Of a stretch of 64,000 nucleotides of DNA, positions 19,150 to 34,100 are shown in pieces. A program made the position numbers and the translations under genes. Source of the stretch: Kingdonia uniflora (taxonomy: Eukaryota; Streptophyta; Magnoliopsida; Ranunculales; Circaeasteraceae); NCBI GenBank assembly GCA_014058105.1, contig JACGCM010000786.1, forward strand, positions 930,001 through 994,000, written 5' to 3'. The notes under the pieces were generated by a model. That model was given only the letters and a program-made list of their open reading frames with translations. It did no database searches and was not told where the DNA came from. The number at the start of each line of letters is the position of its first letter. Positions within the stretch are counted from its first letter, which is position 1.

Positions 19150-22100
19150 ATGATCACGACAACTGGTTCTCCAATGATATCAATGGAGGAAGCACTTCAA
19201 GTCGTCCTCAACATCTCTCAGCGCCTTGAACCCGTGACGGTGTCGTTCCGCGACTCTCTGGGGAAAGTTTTAGCTCAAGATGTCAGAGCTCAGGACCCTT
19301 TACCTCCTTATCGAGCTTCAATCAAGGTGATTATTCAAATACAAACTTCTTTGATTTTTTATTTATTAGTGATTATTTGAAACCCCAAGTTTATGTTGAG
19401 TGAATTGGTTTTGTATTTTGTATGTTGTAGTTGAATTTTTAGATTTTAATTGACTCTGGTATTGTGGGTGCAACAAAGTTGGGATTGCTAATTAAGAGTA
19501 AGGGTCAGTTTGAATTGTGATTTGATTCGATCCCAGAAATCCCAATTTCGTGTTAGATAAGCAATTTGAAAATGGGATTGGGTTTGAGTTAAGTTCAGGT
19601 TCCGTAGGTGATAAAGTTGGGATTTTTGTGTGTGGGGGGATTGCTAAATTAGAATAAGGGTCACTTTGAAATGCAGTTTAGTTCGAACCCGAGAATCCCA
19701 ATTTGATAAAAAAAAAGCATAAAAAAGTTGCCTGATAAACTGGGGTTAAGGCCGATTCCAGGACCAGGTTTATTAATTAACAAGATAGAAAGATACTTAG
19801 GGGCCAAGTACTAATACAAATGGTTGTATGAAAAAAATGTTTAAAGGTGGAGCATTGGTTGGCCTCTCTAAGAGCATGGAAAATAGAACACTATTCAAAT
19901 CGCTCCATGAGTCTTTTGGTGTCTTCGTAAAGGATTTAGCAAGTACAAGGAGGCTTAACATTACTGTAGGGACTTATCCCTCGAGCTGGGATATCATCGA
20001 GCTAATACCATGCCAGACTCACGCAACATGCACGTGACATACGTTATCAATAGTGACACCTGAACTACGAACTGCAGAAGAACGTGGCTCGAGCACTCCA
20101 AGTAAAACATAACAAGTCAAGGATACCTGTCTCCCACGAACTGGCAGTTACAGAGATAACCTCCACCCTTCCCCAATTCAGGAGAACGTGCTGATACAGG
20201 TAAATGAACCGAGACTAAGGTCTATAAAAGGGACAAAACACAAAAGAAGGGGACCAACAAAAGTTTATCTAGCTAAAGAGATCATAACTTGTAAATCAAG
20301 ATATCAGTCTGAAGCAATAAAGTTAAAGTTACTAAAATCTTTAAGCCGAGGTCGTGGCTTTTACCTATTTAGAGGTTTCCACGCTAAACCCCGTGTCAAT
20401 TTCTATTCTTTATTCTAGTTGTTGTCATAGGTACATTTGGTGCAAGAGCCTTTCGAGTTATTACGAAATTAACCCTTACAATACCCCTTAGATAGTGCAC
20501 CATCAATATAGAATCTGTACCTACCCATACTTTTTTGATACTCATCTCAGGGCATAGTTTGAGACCCTGGTAGATGGGCTGCATCTCATGAGAAAGGTAC
20601 CAAAGTAGGCTCCACACACTGATTGTGCACCAGTAAACAATCATCATTAGTTTCTCTAATCAATCCGCGAAAACCCCCATGTGAACTTGTTAAGGACCCA
20701 TCTGTATTGAGCATATAAAAATGTCCAAGAGCACAAAAGCTGAAATTTGGTAGAGAAGGTAGGTATAGACCCTAAGAGTTGCAAATGGCTCTATTTTGAG
20801 CATTATCTTCCACCTTCTCATTAAGTATGGATAGTCTAGTAGCAATCTCACTGTTAATATTTTTTAAATTGTGAAACTGGCTTTCTTTCCCCTCTGAAAA
20901 TAATGGCATTCTTTCCTTTCCAAATGTGGTACACAAAGGTGTTGAAGGCAGCATAAACGATTTTAGTGTACAACTCATCTCTGCAGAAGCTAGTAAGCCA
21001 CTAAATCTCACTATCAGGATCACCACATTGCCCAGAAATCAAGCATCTTAAAAGAATCTTTGGTCCAAGTCTCATTAGAGAAAACACAACCCATGAACAT
21101 GTGAGAGACACTCTCATTGTTCCCCTTACGGAAGACACATAAGAAGTTTATAGGCATACCACTTATTTAAGTTAATTTATCCTAAGTACTAAGGTTGCCT
21201 CGAAGCAATTGCCATGTCATGAAGCGGTTTCTAGGCATGCAGTAGGGAGACCAACAAATGCATGAGCATCCCACTTGGCTTCTAGTCTGACTGAGCTTAT
21301 CATAGTCATAAGTATCTGAAACATTGTACGCTCCGGTAGTGGCAGCTGTCCAAAATGCTTTATCTGCAGTTCCTGAGCCTAAAACAATGCTAGGCAGTTA
21401 AGCACCAATGTCACCAATGGTAGGAAGCAAGTGAGGCGGTATAGCCCAAGCATTATTCTGCACCACATTCTTCACTTTTGCATCCAAGAACAAGGTAGAA
21501 TCATGTTCCTGCTTGAACTCATTACGGAGGATACCCTTCTTACGCCAAGGATCATGCCAGAAGGAAGTTGAATTTCCATCTCCAATCAAATGACTAGTGT
21601 ATTATTTCGCAATGCCTTTAGATTGAAGCACTTCTCTCCAGACCCAAGAGCAGTCTTGAGTTATAGGGATGGACCGGAAATTTCTCTTCCTTAACAGAGT
21701 AGCGTCAAACCATAAAAACCACTCTCCACCCCTGTTGGGAGGCAATCTTCCATGCAGTCTGAGAGTAGCTGCTTGATTCCATATCTCCAACTCAGGCCAA
21801 TCCTCCTTAGTTATAAGCTTTGGAAGCATGAACACATTTTTCTAGGGTTAAGAGGCAATGAGCAGAACTCTCCTAGCATCTGAGATATATTGGTTCTTCC
21901 AAGAGTGAATTTTCATAGTGAGCCTTTCAATTAGGGTGTTGCAGTTCCTTGTAGATAAAATAGGTATGCCAAGGTACTTGAGAGGAAGATCAGCTTCATT
22001 GAAACCCAAGGAAGCTTTCCTGAACTCTTTAATAGATTGTTCTACACCTGAAAATACGTAGCAGACTTGTTAGCATGGCCTCAAGGCATGTGATCTCTTT

Positions 22101-25100
22101 GAATGCATTCAAGCATCCATGCACTTCTTGAGCTGAACTACTGTCTCCTTCGCAGAAGACAAGCAAGTCATATTCAAATGCCAAATGTGTAAGCATATGA
22201 TCCTTGCATATGAAGTGTAGCCCCAAGTCTTTGCTCTCAGCTTTCTCATCAAGAAGAGTACCATGAATCTCCAGAACCAGCACAAACATGTAGGCGGCCA
22301 TGGGGCCTCCTTGCCTAAGACCCCTATGTCAACAAAATTCCCTTCAAGAGTGCCATTGATAGACACTGAGTAGGTAGCTGTAGATATGCAATCTTGCACC
22401 CATTTATTGAACTTAATAGGAAAATTCAAAGTTTCCATAGTAACCACCATAGTCTTCCACTGAACCATGTCTTATGCCCTCTTTCGATCTATCTTGGTTG
22501 CGCATCTAGCTTGAGGTGACTCCCTGTTATATTTTCTCAAGAGCTCATGAGCAAATATAAGATTATGTTCATACCTTCAATAAAAGGTTAAAAATAGATT
22601 GGTTAATACTCACCAATGGGATGATAAACTTCTTGAGCCTCAGTGTAAGGATCGTAGAGAAGACTTTATAAGTATTGTCACAACAAGAAATAGGTTTGTA
22701 GTCTGCAAAAGCATTTGGGTTGGTGATCTATACCCCTTTGTTTCTAACTCCGTATTTTGGCGTAGATTAGGCCAAAGGATTTATGATTCGATGTGATATT
22801 TTACACTACAACCAACCTACTTTTGGGCCTGGATCCATGTATTTAGCTTAAACCTAGTTTAGGTATTTTGCATAGCAAAAACCTAATTTCTATTATGAGT
22901 AGGATTCCAACTCCACTCTATAAATAGGTATTGCAACCCCGAAAGAGGGAATCAATCCTCTCTATATTGTAGTCGTCTTTGAGCAATAAAGAGAAAACCC
23001 TAGAGGAAATTTCCTCGAATTATTATTGTGTTCTTCGTTTATGTTGATTATCTTTTCTTCCATCAGATAGTGGATTAGTTGGGGACCTTGGGAAGAAGAG
23101 TTATAGCAATGGAATTTACTTTTTTCTAAGCATTTTCACTTTCTTGAAAAAAAAAATCCACTGCTATGCTATGCAGAAGTCAAATTTCACAACTTCTGAA
23201 CTAGGTTTTATAAAAATGGACATTGAACCCATCTAGACCCAAGGGTAGCATATACCTCATCATCAGTAGCTTCCTTTGTAAGAGCAGCATGATTATCAGT
23301 ACTAAAATTTGGCTTTGAATTGCATGCTCCTTAGAAATTCAGCAATAATACTTCTTCTACCTACACCCAAGATACTCCTGAAATAAGCTATTGAAGCAGC
23401 AGTAGTTTCCTTGGCATCAGTTAAATTGTTGCCTTGACTATCATCAATGAAGAAAATATAGTTCCTAGACCTTCTTGTTTTAACAGATTTATAGAAGAAA
23501 AATGAATTAGTGTCAGCTAGCTTTAGCCATCCGACTCTTGCTTTCTGCTTGTAGAAAGCTTCTTCCCTCTTGGTCTGTCTAATCAACTCATTGGTAGCTT
23601 CTTGTTCAAGAATGTAGAGAGGAGTGTTGGCAGGATTCAACTGTATATCAGCTTGAACTTGAGCAAGTTTTCTTCTAGCTTTTTGTGGCTTTAGTAACAT
23701 TTCTCACCTTGACATTATTCAACTTTCAACTCTCTGAAATCCTCCTTCATCATCTTGAGTTTAGTATTGAATATGTAGAGATGATTCACTGTGATTGTGC
23801 AGTCCCAAGCTATGAACGCCATATCTTTATACCCAACCTCATCTTTCCAAAAGTTGAAGTATATGAAGGGTCTCTTACCACTATTCTGAAGTCTGTAAAT
23901 AGTCACCCCCATAAGTGAATGATCAGAAACTCCAGGACTTAGAAATTCAGCTTCTGCCCCACACTCCTCATTTATAAGTACTTTTATCAATTTTGACCGT
24001 AATTCTTTTGTTTGTGATGATTGCCCAAGTCTTTTTTTTGAAAGGCAAGCCGATTTTATATAGGGATCCGTAACCCTGAGTTTCCAGTCCCATGGGGTTT
24101 CGAACCCACGACTCTCTCTTGGTGGAGGGTCACAACCACCACTGGGCCAAGGGCCCAATGGTATTTTTGTCCAAGTGTTTTGCATGCCCCTGTACTTCAT
24201 ATCAAACAACTTGTTTTGGTGCAAGAAGTCATGGTACTTGAGGACAAGGTTATGACAGGTCTACCCCCAAACTAAACCTCATTTACCATAGGGGCATTAA
24301 AGTCGCCCATTGATACCCATTGCCAGTCAACATAAATACCAGTACCCTCTTGAACATCTCTCCATATATCCTCTCTCTCAAAAGAATCGGATTAGAATCA
24401 AAAGATTTTTGGACAATTAACATCTAATTGAATGGTGTGTTGGAGTATATGTGTGTCCGATGCAGGACTATTTATCTCAACACATCCCCTCACGTGTGGC
24501 GTAATTTATGAGCTCAACACGTGGATGAATATTTGGGTAACGCAGAGGAGCACGTGGGCTGCTGTTGAGATAAATAGTCCTACATCGGACACACATATAC
24601 TCCAACATGGTGCTTATGAGCATATGGGCTATTCTTTATAACCCAATTTTGATATTTCGTGCAGAAGAGATAGTGGCGGCTTACTAAATAACCAAATAGG
24701 GATATTCCTTTTTTTCTCATGAATTTGAGTGCAATATTTTTGGAGTTGGTTTCTCTCGGATATTATCCCCATATATATAGCTCTATTATACTTGAAATTC
24801 ACTCTTGCTACCTGTGCTCAGATCCACGGGCACAACTTTACCACAAAAAGAATTATTCCTATTTTAGTAAAAATTAAAAAAATTGGGCTGTGATACCTAT
24901 TGAATTGTTTCATCATTAATTTATCACCTAGTCTCGGGGTTGTATACACAGCTTCCGTTTATTTTCTTAAAGTAAATTTTATTACAACCACCATAGTGAG
25001 ACTATAGAGGTGAGAAGCATAATAAAAGGTGAATGGAAAGCGCCTTCCACCGTACAAGTCACATCAACTTTTTGAAACCAACTCCTCCTTTTTAGGTATT

Positions 25101-28100
25101 CCTTCTTAAGGCATGCTTGTTTCAAATTTACCTCCATATTACTTGTAATGTAATACATTGGTAGTTTCTAATTATTTAGGCCTTTGGGGGCTCTGGAAAG
25201 GAGTGTGGATTTACTTAACTCATTAGATTTCTTGTCATCTGCTTGTATAATTTTCATACTCACTAGTTTAAGAGTCCTAAGATGGTTTTTTTCAGGATGG
25301 CTATGCAGTAGTTGCTTCTGATGGGCCGGGTGAATATCTTGTAATTACCGAATCAAGAGCTGGGAATGATGGGATTGGTGTGACCATTACCCCTGGAACG
25401 GTTGCATATGTGACAACTGGAGGTGTGTCTATCATATACTGAATGCTTATTTTCGTGCTTCATACTAATAATTTCTATATCCAAGATCCTTTGAGAACTG
25501 TGATATGTAATACTACTAATTCTATATTTCTATAAAAAGTTAATATCCTTTTGTGAGACCTGCTTACACAATCTTTATTGCTTCCGCACATCAGCATTTA
25601 GACCTTATAAGCGATGTTTCCTTGGTGTGCCATTAGGTTTCGACGCCGGACTATATACTGTATTATGTGATAATGTTATCACTTGAGAAACAAACAAAAT
25701 CATATAATGTACCTCACTATAATGTGTTCCCAACTGTATATGGAATCCTCAAGCAATCTTTGCTGGATTCCCAATAAAATTAACACTGAAACAACATGAC
25801 ATTTGTATTGTCAATTATGATGAACAACTCTTCTCTCACTCCGACGAAGGCCCTGTGTCATTCTTATTCTTCTTCTTTTTGGAAAGATGAGCTAAAGTTT
25901 GGAAGTCTAAATAGACAAGTTCCAATCAAAAGCTCCTCCCCTTTGAACACAAAGGGAATGCGACAAGAGAAGAAAAAACCAAAGCATAGAGCTGCAAAAG
26001 AAAAATACAAAATCCTTTCATGAACTCCATGCAGAATTTATTATTTTGAGAACTCAACTTTACCATTATATCTTCCATCACAAAGGAGACAAGTGTTCCA
26101 TGATCTCACAAAAGTACTTGTGATGCAGCCGACCTCCCAGTCACCGAGTTTCTACTTAACGGAAAATTTTAAAGCACATAATTTCCATCCCAGAGAATAA
26201 AATATTTCGCTGATCCATAACCCTTACTCTTCGAATTCCAATTCCTCTACCTCTCTGTCCTTATGGAATCAATGTGTAACCTTATTGATTTATGGCATCT
26301 CACCATGTATTAAAAACAATAAAATGTTCTTGTTGTAAACTTCTCATCAGGACCAATACCCGATGGTGCCAACGCAGTTGTGCAAGTTGAGGATACTGAA
26401 GAAGTAATACAGGCTTTGGGTGAATTAAAGCGAGTCAGAATATTGATGCAAGCTAGACACGGCCTTGATATCCGCCCAGTGGTATAATTTACGGTTTTAT
26501 GTTTGGTGTAGTAACTTGAAGCCACTTAGTTAACATCATAGACACTCGTCTGGTGGCATAATTCGCGCTGCTTTCTAATTTTTTGGTTGAGAATCAAAAT
26601 TATCTCACCTCTAATTGTTTTGTTTTTGATAAATGTAAAATTTATTGATGCAGAAAAATGATTACAAAAGACTACATCGCAGAAAACAAATAAATAGAAG
26701 CAAAAGAGCCCTCGAAGGCTAGAAAAACATTATGGCCAATATGTTCAATTTATTGGAGTTGTTATTAAGATTTTTTCTGCTTATCGCCACTTTTCATGAT
26801 CATCTCTGTACTCGAGGCATATTAAATAGTCTACACTACGTAAAAGTAGTGGAAGCTTCGAGTAGTATTTTTGAGAATGTGAAAGGTCTTTCTTTGCATG
26901 CGTGTAACCCTAGAACCTCCCTGTAGTCATCCTCTTTGATATTTTGATGCGGCTTATGCGCGATAGATAGTCCTTGTGTTTTCTTGCTGCTTGTACCTTT
27001 CACTTCAAGCCTCTTTGTGGAGTTCTTTTTTAATGTACCCATATTTCTCAACTTCCTCACTATTTTAGGTATGTATTTGCAAAAAAGATGAAATCCATGC
27101 TTAAATTAAAACTATCCACTCCAACTTGTACCCATTGTTAATCTAGCATAGTGTGGTGAAAGTTATGCTGATGTTTGTGTCTTTCTGATCTATTAAGAAT
27201 TTCTGACTTGCCCGTGCCTTGATTTACAATCATCGTTTAGGTTTGGGATTAATCTGATTCGATCTGTTGCTCGCTCGAATGATTCTATTTTATTTGTGGT
27301 TATCTTTGTAGTACTGATGTGCCCCTTCAGTTAACTTAATTCTGATGTGATTTGCCCCTTCCATGTCCTAATCTCTTTTTTTAGCCACGTATTCTCCCAT
27401 GAAATCTCACTCATGCAGTCTTCGTTAGTTGGATCCTTCGCATTTTTCAAAGTATCATCGAGGACATACTTTGCCATTTCCCTCACACTTAGAATCTTAG
27501 ATGATGCTCAAGCGGAAGCCACTATGCAAGATAGTTTCTGTTATTCAACTTTATTAACGTAACGACGTAAGCAGTTCACCCATGCATGTTAATCCTTTCC
27601 AGCTTTCTAGGTATCACTCGTATCTGTCCCTTCAATTTTTCAACTATTTTTACTTTTTAGTAACAATTAATAGCAGAAATGAGCACCATGCAAGAGTCGG
27701 TTATGCTAAAAAAGCAAAACAAATAACTGTTACAGCACACAATAAAGAAATCAAATGAAATCATGGTATATGCATTACAAGATAAGAATAACATTAAAAA
27801 AGTACCTATTAGGAGCAGGTCATCACACTAGGATACCATATAAGGCGAAATTTGTATATCATAATCTAGATAATAATGATTGTTTCAATTCAAGATCTAT
27901 AAAGAGGAATAGGATCCTAAAACCTGAGCAAAAGAAATTACCTGCAATGTGCCAAGGATCTGCTATAATAACTCTTTCTTTCATTTGAATCTCTAAGGTT
28001 GAGAAAAATATTTGTGAATATATCCAGTTTAGCATTCCAGCAAGAGACGATCCTTTTCTTTGTAAGATAAGCTCGAAAATTGGGCCTGATGAACCATCCT

Positions 28101-31100
28101 AGTGAAAGACATTTGCAAATATTTATGCTTTTCTCTAAAGCATGAATCCACTGGAAAAAGTCGGTAAGAAAAATGAGAAAAAGGAAAAACAGATCCCGAA
28201 TTGTCGGAATACTCGCGATATGCCCGGAGAAGGATTTATAGTAACTTGGCTGAGAAGTAAAAAGAGTAGTAAAGCAAAAGTAGAGTTTTCAATGATTGTA
28301 AGATAACTAGATTTTGTTTATCGCGAAGATCGTGGAAGAAGCTTGATTGTTTGAATAGAGTGAAGAAGATGGAGTGTGGTGTGATAAAGTCTGAGCGAGG
28401 AGATATGGTTTGAATAAAAAAAATGTCACAAACGCAGCAAAGGAGATGGGATCATGGTTTAAAAAGTAGATTGGTGTCCAAATATGGGAAGAAAAAGTTC
28501 AAAGTGGGATGACATAACAAAATTACTGGTGTTAAATTGTGGACCGTGGGCAATATTACATTAGATTGTACCTTGGCTTATATAGTTAATGAAATGATAT
28601 AATATCAATTAAGCTTTATGATCGTTCTTTGTTATTCTTTAGCATATCAAAACCCTCTTGATTGTGATGCCTGCTTGTGTATCTTAATGTTCATAGCCTG
28701 TGCTTGTTACTAAAGAAGAAAAAAAATCAAATATTTTGTTTCTTTTCATTTTCAGGTTCTTAAATTTCTGAAATGAAGTGTTCTTTTGGTCAGGGATGTG
28801 ACATTGAGAAAGATACTGTGGTACTAAAAGCCGGAGAACAGGTGGGCCCTGCTGAAATCGGCTTACTTGCCACAGTGGGTGTAATGGAGGTCAAGGTATA
28901 TCTTTCACTTTTAGGTGATGTTTGACGCTTCAGTCATTTTTGAATTCTGACGTATCAGTCTACCACACATTTTCTCCATGCAGGTACATCCTAGTCCAAC
29001 AATTGCAGTGCTTTCCACAGGGGATGAACTTGTAGAGGCAACAACAGGGTGTCTAAGTCGTGGACAGGTACTGCGTATCTGTAATTTCTGCAACTTTGAG
29101 TTTCTGTACAACACTTCTCTTCAACTTGTAGATAAATTTAAAGAGTTGTTCATGGTCACAATATGTGCCTTGAATACGCGTAAAAGAAAAACAATCATTT
29201 GGGTTGATCTGCCGCAAAAACTGTTATAATATAATTTACTATGTGTCTACATATTCGCAAGCATAAGTAACAATACTAAGGATATGTCAGGGACTCAGAA
29301 AGTTACCCACGATTTATTAAGAATATGTTTATTTTATAGTGATGCACAACTATTAGAAGTTTTCACTGTAAATCAAGGAGTTTTTTGTGACTAGAATAGC
29401 ACAAACATTCTGATGACACCATTTTCTTTCTGGGGTGTTAACATGTGAAGATTGATTCTTTGATTCGTTTATTGACCTTTCAGTTTGACTGGCTGAGTGA
29501 AGTGATGGGGATTGGGGGTTGGTCTTGTACAGGACATAAAGTCTATTACCAGTCCATTCTATTTTGGTATTGAGATCTTGTACTGGACATACCGTCTATT
29601 ACCACCTACTTGGATATGCCTCTTGGGGCACCTTTACAATGTGTGGGGATATAGGATCCAGTTGTAGAAGTTTGATAATTAACTTGCTATATGGATAATG
29701 AAACTAGTATCTGACGGGGACGACTTACTCTAGCCAAAAGCAGGTTATCTAGCTTACCCATCTATTTTTGGTAGTTATTACATATACCATATGTGGCGTC
29801 AATTTTAGGTAATTATTTTTGAAAAGCATTAGAGGTACGGAAAAACTTCCACTTTTTGAAGTGGAGTCAGTGTATGGCTAGGAAGGCTGAATATTGGGAT
29901 GTATTTTTTTTCAGGGGATGAATACAGCTTTGTCAGGGAAGTGTCTTTTGAGAAGTTCACACTTAGGTTGACATGTGGGCACTTGATTGAAGCAAGAAGT
30001 ACTAGGGCTGTAGGGGATTTTCGCTTTATGGGCTCCGAACAAGGTTTAACGGAAGGATATACGGTCCAATGTGACATTCTTCTAAAAGAGGATGGTTGGG
30101 GACATACACCTATGAGAGAAATTTAAAGGAGACATGGATGTGGATCCATGGTGTTTGCTTTATGGAGAATTTGAAGTGACCATCTGTTGCTGATGTCTTT
30201 GCTGCCGATTCTAGTAGAGGTGTGGGATCATTTTCTAAATCTATTAGGTGTTTTTTGAACTTATGATAGAGATTTCATTAAAACGTTAAAAGTGTTGTGG
30301 TGCAAGACATGCAAAAGGAAAGTTGGAAAAGTCCTATAAAAAATTATTCATCAAGTCATTGCACAAGCTTTAATTGAGAGGAAGGAAACACTGTCTTTTT
30401 TCTTGAACTTGAGATTGAAACTACAAAAAAACAAAAGAGGGAACATGGTGGGGACAACTCTCCTACCACAAGGGCATAAGGGGAGGAAGAGAGCCTAAAC
30501 ACCAAAATAAAAAGAAAAAAAGAAAAGAAAGGGATAAAAGAATGCAATTAAATCAGTCTGAAGTAAACTTTGCCATCAGCATCTTCATTTAAATTCCTCT
30601 TGAGGTCATTAGTAAAGGTATCTGAGATGACTTCTTCATATCCAAAATCAGGAAGAAGGTCAGCCTGGTTGTCAGGGGATCTATTTGTTTCCTATAGTGG
30701 TGATCAATACTGAAGAACTCAAGTGCTTCAGCATTCTTCTTTACGTTCCTAACAAGATTTCTGGCATTCAAAGGGGGCTTTGTAGCAGACTTGATCAAAT
30801 GGACAACACTTGAGAAGTCACAACCCACTTCAATACTTTTAAGGCCCTTCAAAACTGCAAGTTCTTGCCCTTTGTCTATAGCCTGAAGCTCATGGATGGT
30901 GATAGATTAGGGTTCATTTCACCAACACAAACATACAGTAGGTTACACTAACACTGTCCCTTATTATTGCACCAAACCCTCCAAAGTTGGTTACTGAACC
31001 ATCTGTATCCAGCTTGTAGTTATTGGTGTCTGGTTTCTTCCAACGGCACTGTTGTTGAGGAGCTCCACAACTTCATAGCTCATTTTAAGTTAGTGTTAAT

Positions 31101-34100
31101 AATCTTATTATAAATAATATCACAGGTGCAAGCAGTTTCCTAAAAAAAATCTAGCATTTCTTTCTCTCCATATTGAGTAAATAAAATAGTTAAGCATAAG
31201 CTGGAAGATTCTTCCTTTTATAGAGTTCACTTCGGTATACTGAAGCACCAAGCCAGCTCTTTAATGCAACTTCCCGTGGTTCTGTTTATACCCATGAATT
31301 ACATACATTTCTACCAAACCTGCAAAGAGTAAGAGCAGGAGAAGAAAAGGTGTTCCTCCCCACTCCATAAGTTTATCTTGACTTTTAAGAACTCTCCTTA
31401 GGGCCAACCAAACAATAAAACTATGGCTAGGAATATTCCCTTTGAACCAAACAATAATGTGCCATGAGACAGTGGGATTGCAGTGTCTAATGTGGTTTTA
31501 ACAACTCTAAGAGAGTATTCCCTCATGGTAGTAAGAGTCCAGTGAGTCTGATCACTTTCTTCTCCATCAATCTCAACCTCATTAAGCCTTTCCCAAACTT
31601 GAGGGAGTTGATACCTAGCATTAATTGGAGGGGTCCAAGTGGACTGAGCAATTATATTGGAGACTTTGGCATCAAGAAATGGGGCAGTATCATTCCTGAA
31701 ATGGTCTTCAAAAAGATCAAGAAGAATCCCTAAAGGAAGCCAAGGGTCATACCAAAAGTATGTCTCAGATCCCTTACCTATTGTGTAGACAATGGCTTCC
31801 TTAGCTAAAGGTCTATTCTTAAAAATGTTCCTCCATGCCCAAGAGTAATCCCTTGGGATGCCCATAGTTCAGAACTTTTTATTTTTGATCAAGTTAAGCA
31901 TATATCCACTCTGACCACAAGGTTTTGTTCTTTGAAGCGAACGTTCCACCCATCTCTGACACAAGCAGTTTGGTTCCAGGTTTTAAAATCTGTATTACCT
32001 AGGCCACCCTCATTATAATGGTGGTCAGTGTTTAAAAAGGCGGAGGCGATATGAGGCATAAGCCTCAGTTCGGTGTGAAGCGTAAGCCTTACTTTCCCCC
32101 CTTAAAACTACTAGTATGCAACATATAAGTTAAAATGAAACATAACATAGTAATGATAAGCATAAGACTTAGTGAGACTTAATAATCAACAAAAAATAAA
32201 TAAATAGGAAAACAACAAAAACAACCCCCAAAAGTCAATACCTTGAGAATTAACTTGGAGAGTCAAAATAGTTGTTAATGTTGGTAGACAATATGATAAG
32301 AAGCGATGGTATTCGACGGAACTTGATTTTCTTCAAAAATGAGATCACAATCTCATTTTTTGGGAAAGTGAAAACCTAATCCCAAAACAACAAACACTTC
32401 TCTCCAAGAGGATATAAGATAGAGGGAGACCTAAGAACAAGACCCCTACGCTTTTGGTATTTGTATAAATAAATGGTCTATTTTGAAAAGAAAAAAAAAG
32501 TTGAAAAATATTAATATTTTATATTAAGTAAACTTACCTTTTTTTTGCCTCTACCGCCTCCAATTGCGCCTTCAACTACGCCTTCAATGCGCCTTCATGA
32601 TGTGAGGCTATAACCTCATTAAGCCTCAGTCAATATGAGGCTATAGCCTCGGTGCGTTTTTTAAAACAGTGATAGTGGTAGATATTAACCCAACTAACTA
32701 TGGCAGATTTCTTACCCAAATCAGTACCAGCCCACAAAAACTGTCTGCATATACTAGTGAGAGCTTTGATAGTGGCATGGGGAAGCATGAAACGCCTATA
32801 CCAACAAACTTTTATACTAGAAAGAACTGCTTTGATAAGAGTTAGTCTTCCACCATAAGAAAGAAATTTACTCTTCCAGGACTTCACCCTGAAGTAAAGA
32901 TTTTCCACTAAGGGGAGACAGTCCCTCTTCTTGAGTCAAGTAGTAACAAGAGGTAAAACCCAAGTACTTGTCAGGTAAACAACCAGCATTAATGTCCATA
33001 ATAGAACAAAAATCAAAGCAAAGCTGATTGCTCATCCCTGCAAAGTAGGGCTTACAATTATCAAGGTTAACACATAACCCTGAGAACTGGGAGAATTGTT
33101 CAAGTGTAAGAGCCAAGGAGTTAGCAGTTTGGGTATCCACTACACACACATACACCACCACTAGGATTTTAGTAGCTGCTTCTTAAGTTCTTCAGCAGTT
33201 AGGGTATATTTTCCTTCTCCTTTTCATTATTGGATTGCATTACACTCTTCTCGTCTTTCTTCTTGTTGCTAGAGCTTTACACTCGTGAGGGCAGAGTTGC
33301 AATTGATTTGATCTTGATACCCCCTTTAGAGTTTCCTATATTGTTCTCAGAGAAATCAACATTTTCCCCTTTGCTTTTACAAGTATTTGTAGTTTTTTAT
33401 GCATTGGCTTTACTTGTGGAAGCTACATTTGTTAAGTCCACCACTGTAGTTTCTCCTTCTTCCTTCTTTAGGTCAATCCTTCACCTCCTCTTGAGCTAGG
33501 ATAGCATATTTGTTAATTTGATCTTTAGTAGGCTTTGAGGTTCTCTTGGAATTGGGGACTATAAATCCATCCTCATCAACTTGTTTTTTTTTTTGTTCTT
33601 TTCACTACCACCTATAGGTGTTTCTTTTGGCTGGAGATTAGGGCTAATCTCTACAGCAATCATCTCACAGCAATCATCTGAATGCCCAAAAATTATGCAA
33701 TGTGAGCATCTGGGAGGTCTCCAGGAGTGTTCAACCTGAACACTTGTGGCTTTATTGTCCTCATATAACACTGGAATGGTTGGGGGGAATTCACAACTTG
33801 CTGGGATCTCAATACAAGCCCTAACATAAGAAGAGGTTGCATATCTTCAGTGTATCTATCAGGGTGTAATGGTTTGTCAAGGACACTTGTAATTCTTTGT
33901 AATGCTTCCACATACCTCATATGATGAGGAATATTTCTAATGTTGACCCAAATTGGTGAGGTTTAAAAATTTATCCGTTCCATCTCAATGAAAGGCCTCC
34001 ATTCTCTGATAAGGAGAGCTCTACTAGCTATATGTTGCACTCCAAGTTCCAGTACTTTCTCTCTATCCTCAACACAAGAGAACTTGAAGAAAAACATGTT

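Larger units (their letters stand above)
20430..24400 (-). mobile_element. Decayed L1-type LINE, antisense in CNX1 intron 1
   Basis: Minus-strand fragments appear in LINE order. The end of an endonuclease domain (MGDFNAP near 24310; [21 protein letters not shown] near 23890) is followed by reverse transcriptase (23700-22030, with [10 protein letters not shown]). A zinc-binding RVT region follows at about 21835-21398 ([24 protein letters not shown]). The end is an RNase H-like piece at about 20760-20430 ([24 protein letters not shown]). The reverse transcriptase catalytic FADD motif reads FEYD ([13 protein letters not shown]) and there are frameshifts and stops, so it is dead. The 5' end is missing. 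It is interrupted by a SINE and a solo-LTR-like element. Confidence 0.85.

Noticed and set aside
24031..24166. Functional tRNA gene on the minus strand
   Set aside because: A and B boxes are present, but the sequence does not fold as a full cloverleaf by eye. It has an A-tail and a target-site duplication, so it is a SINE.
23302..24224. LINE reading frames as independent protein-coding genes
   Set aside because: They are ordered remnants of one endonuclease/reverse transcriptase element with a mutated catalytic motif and nested inserts.
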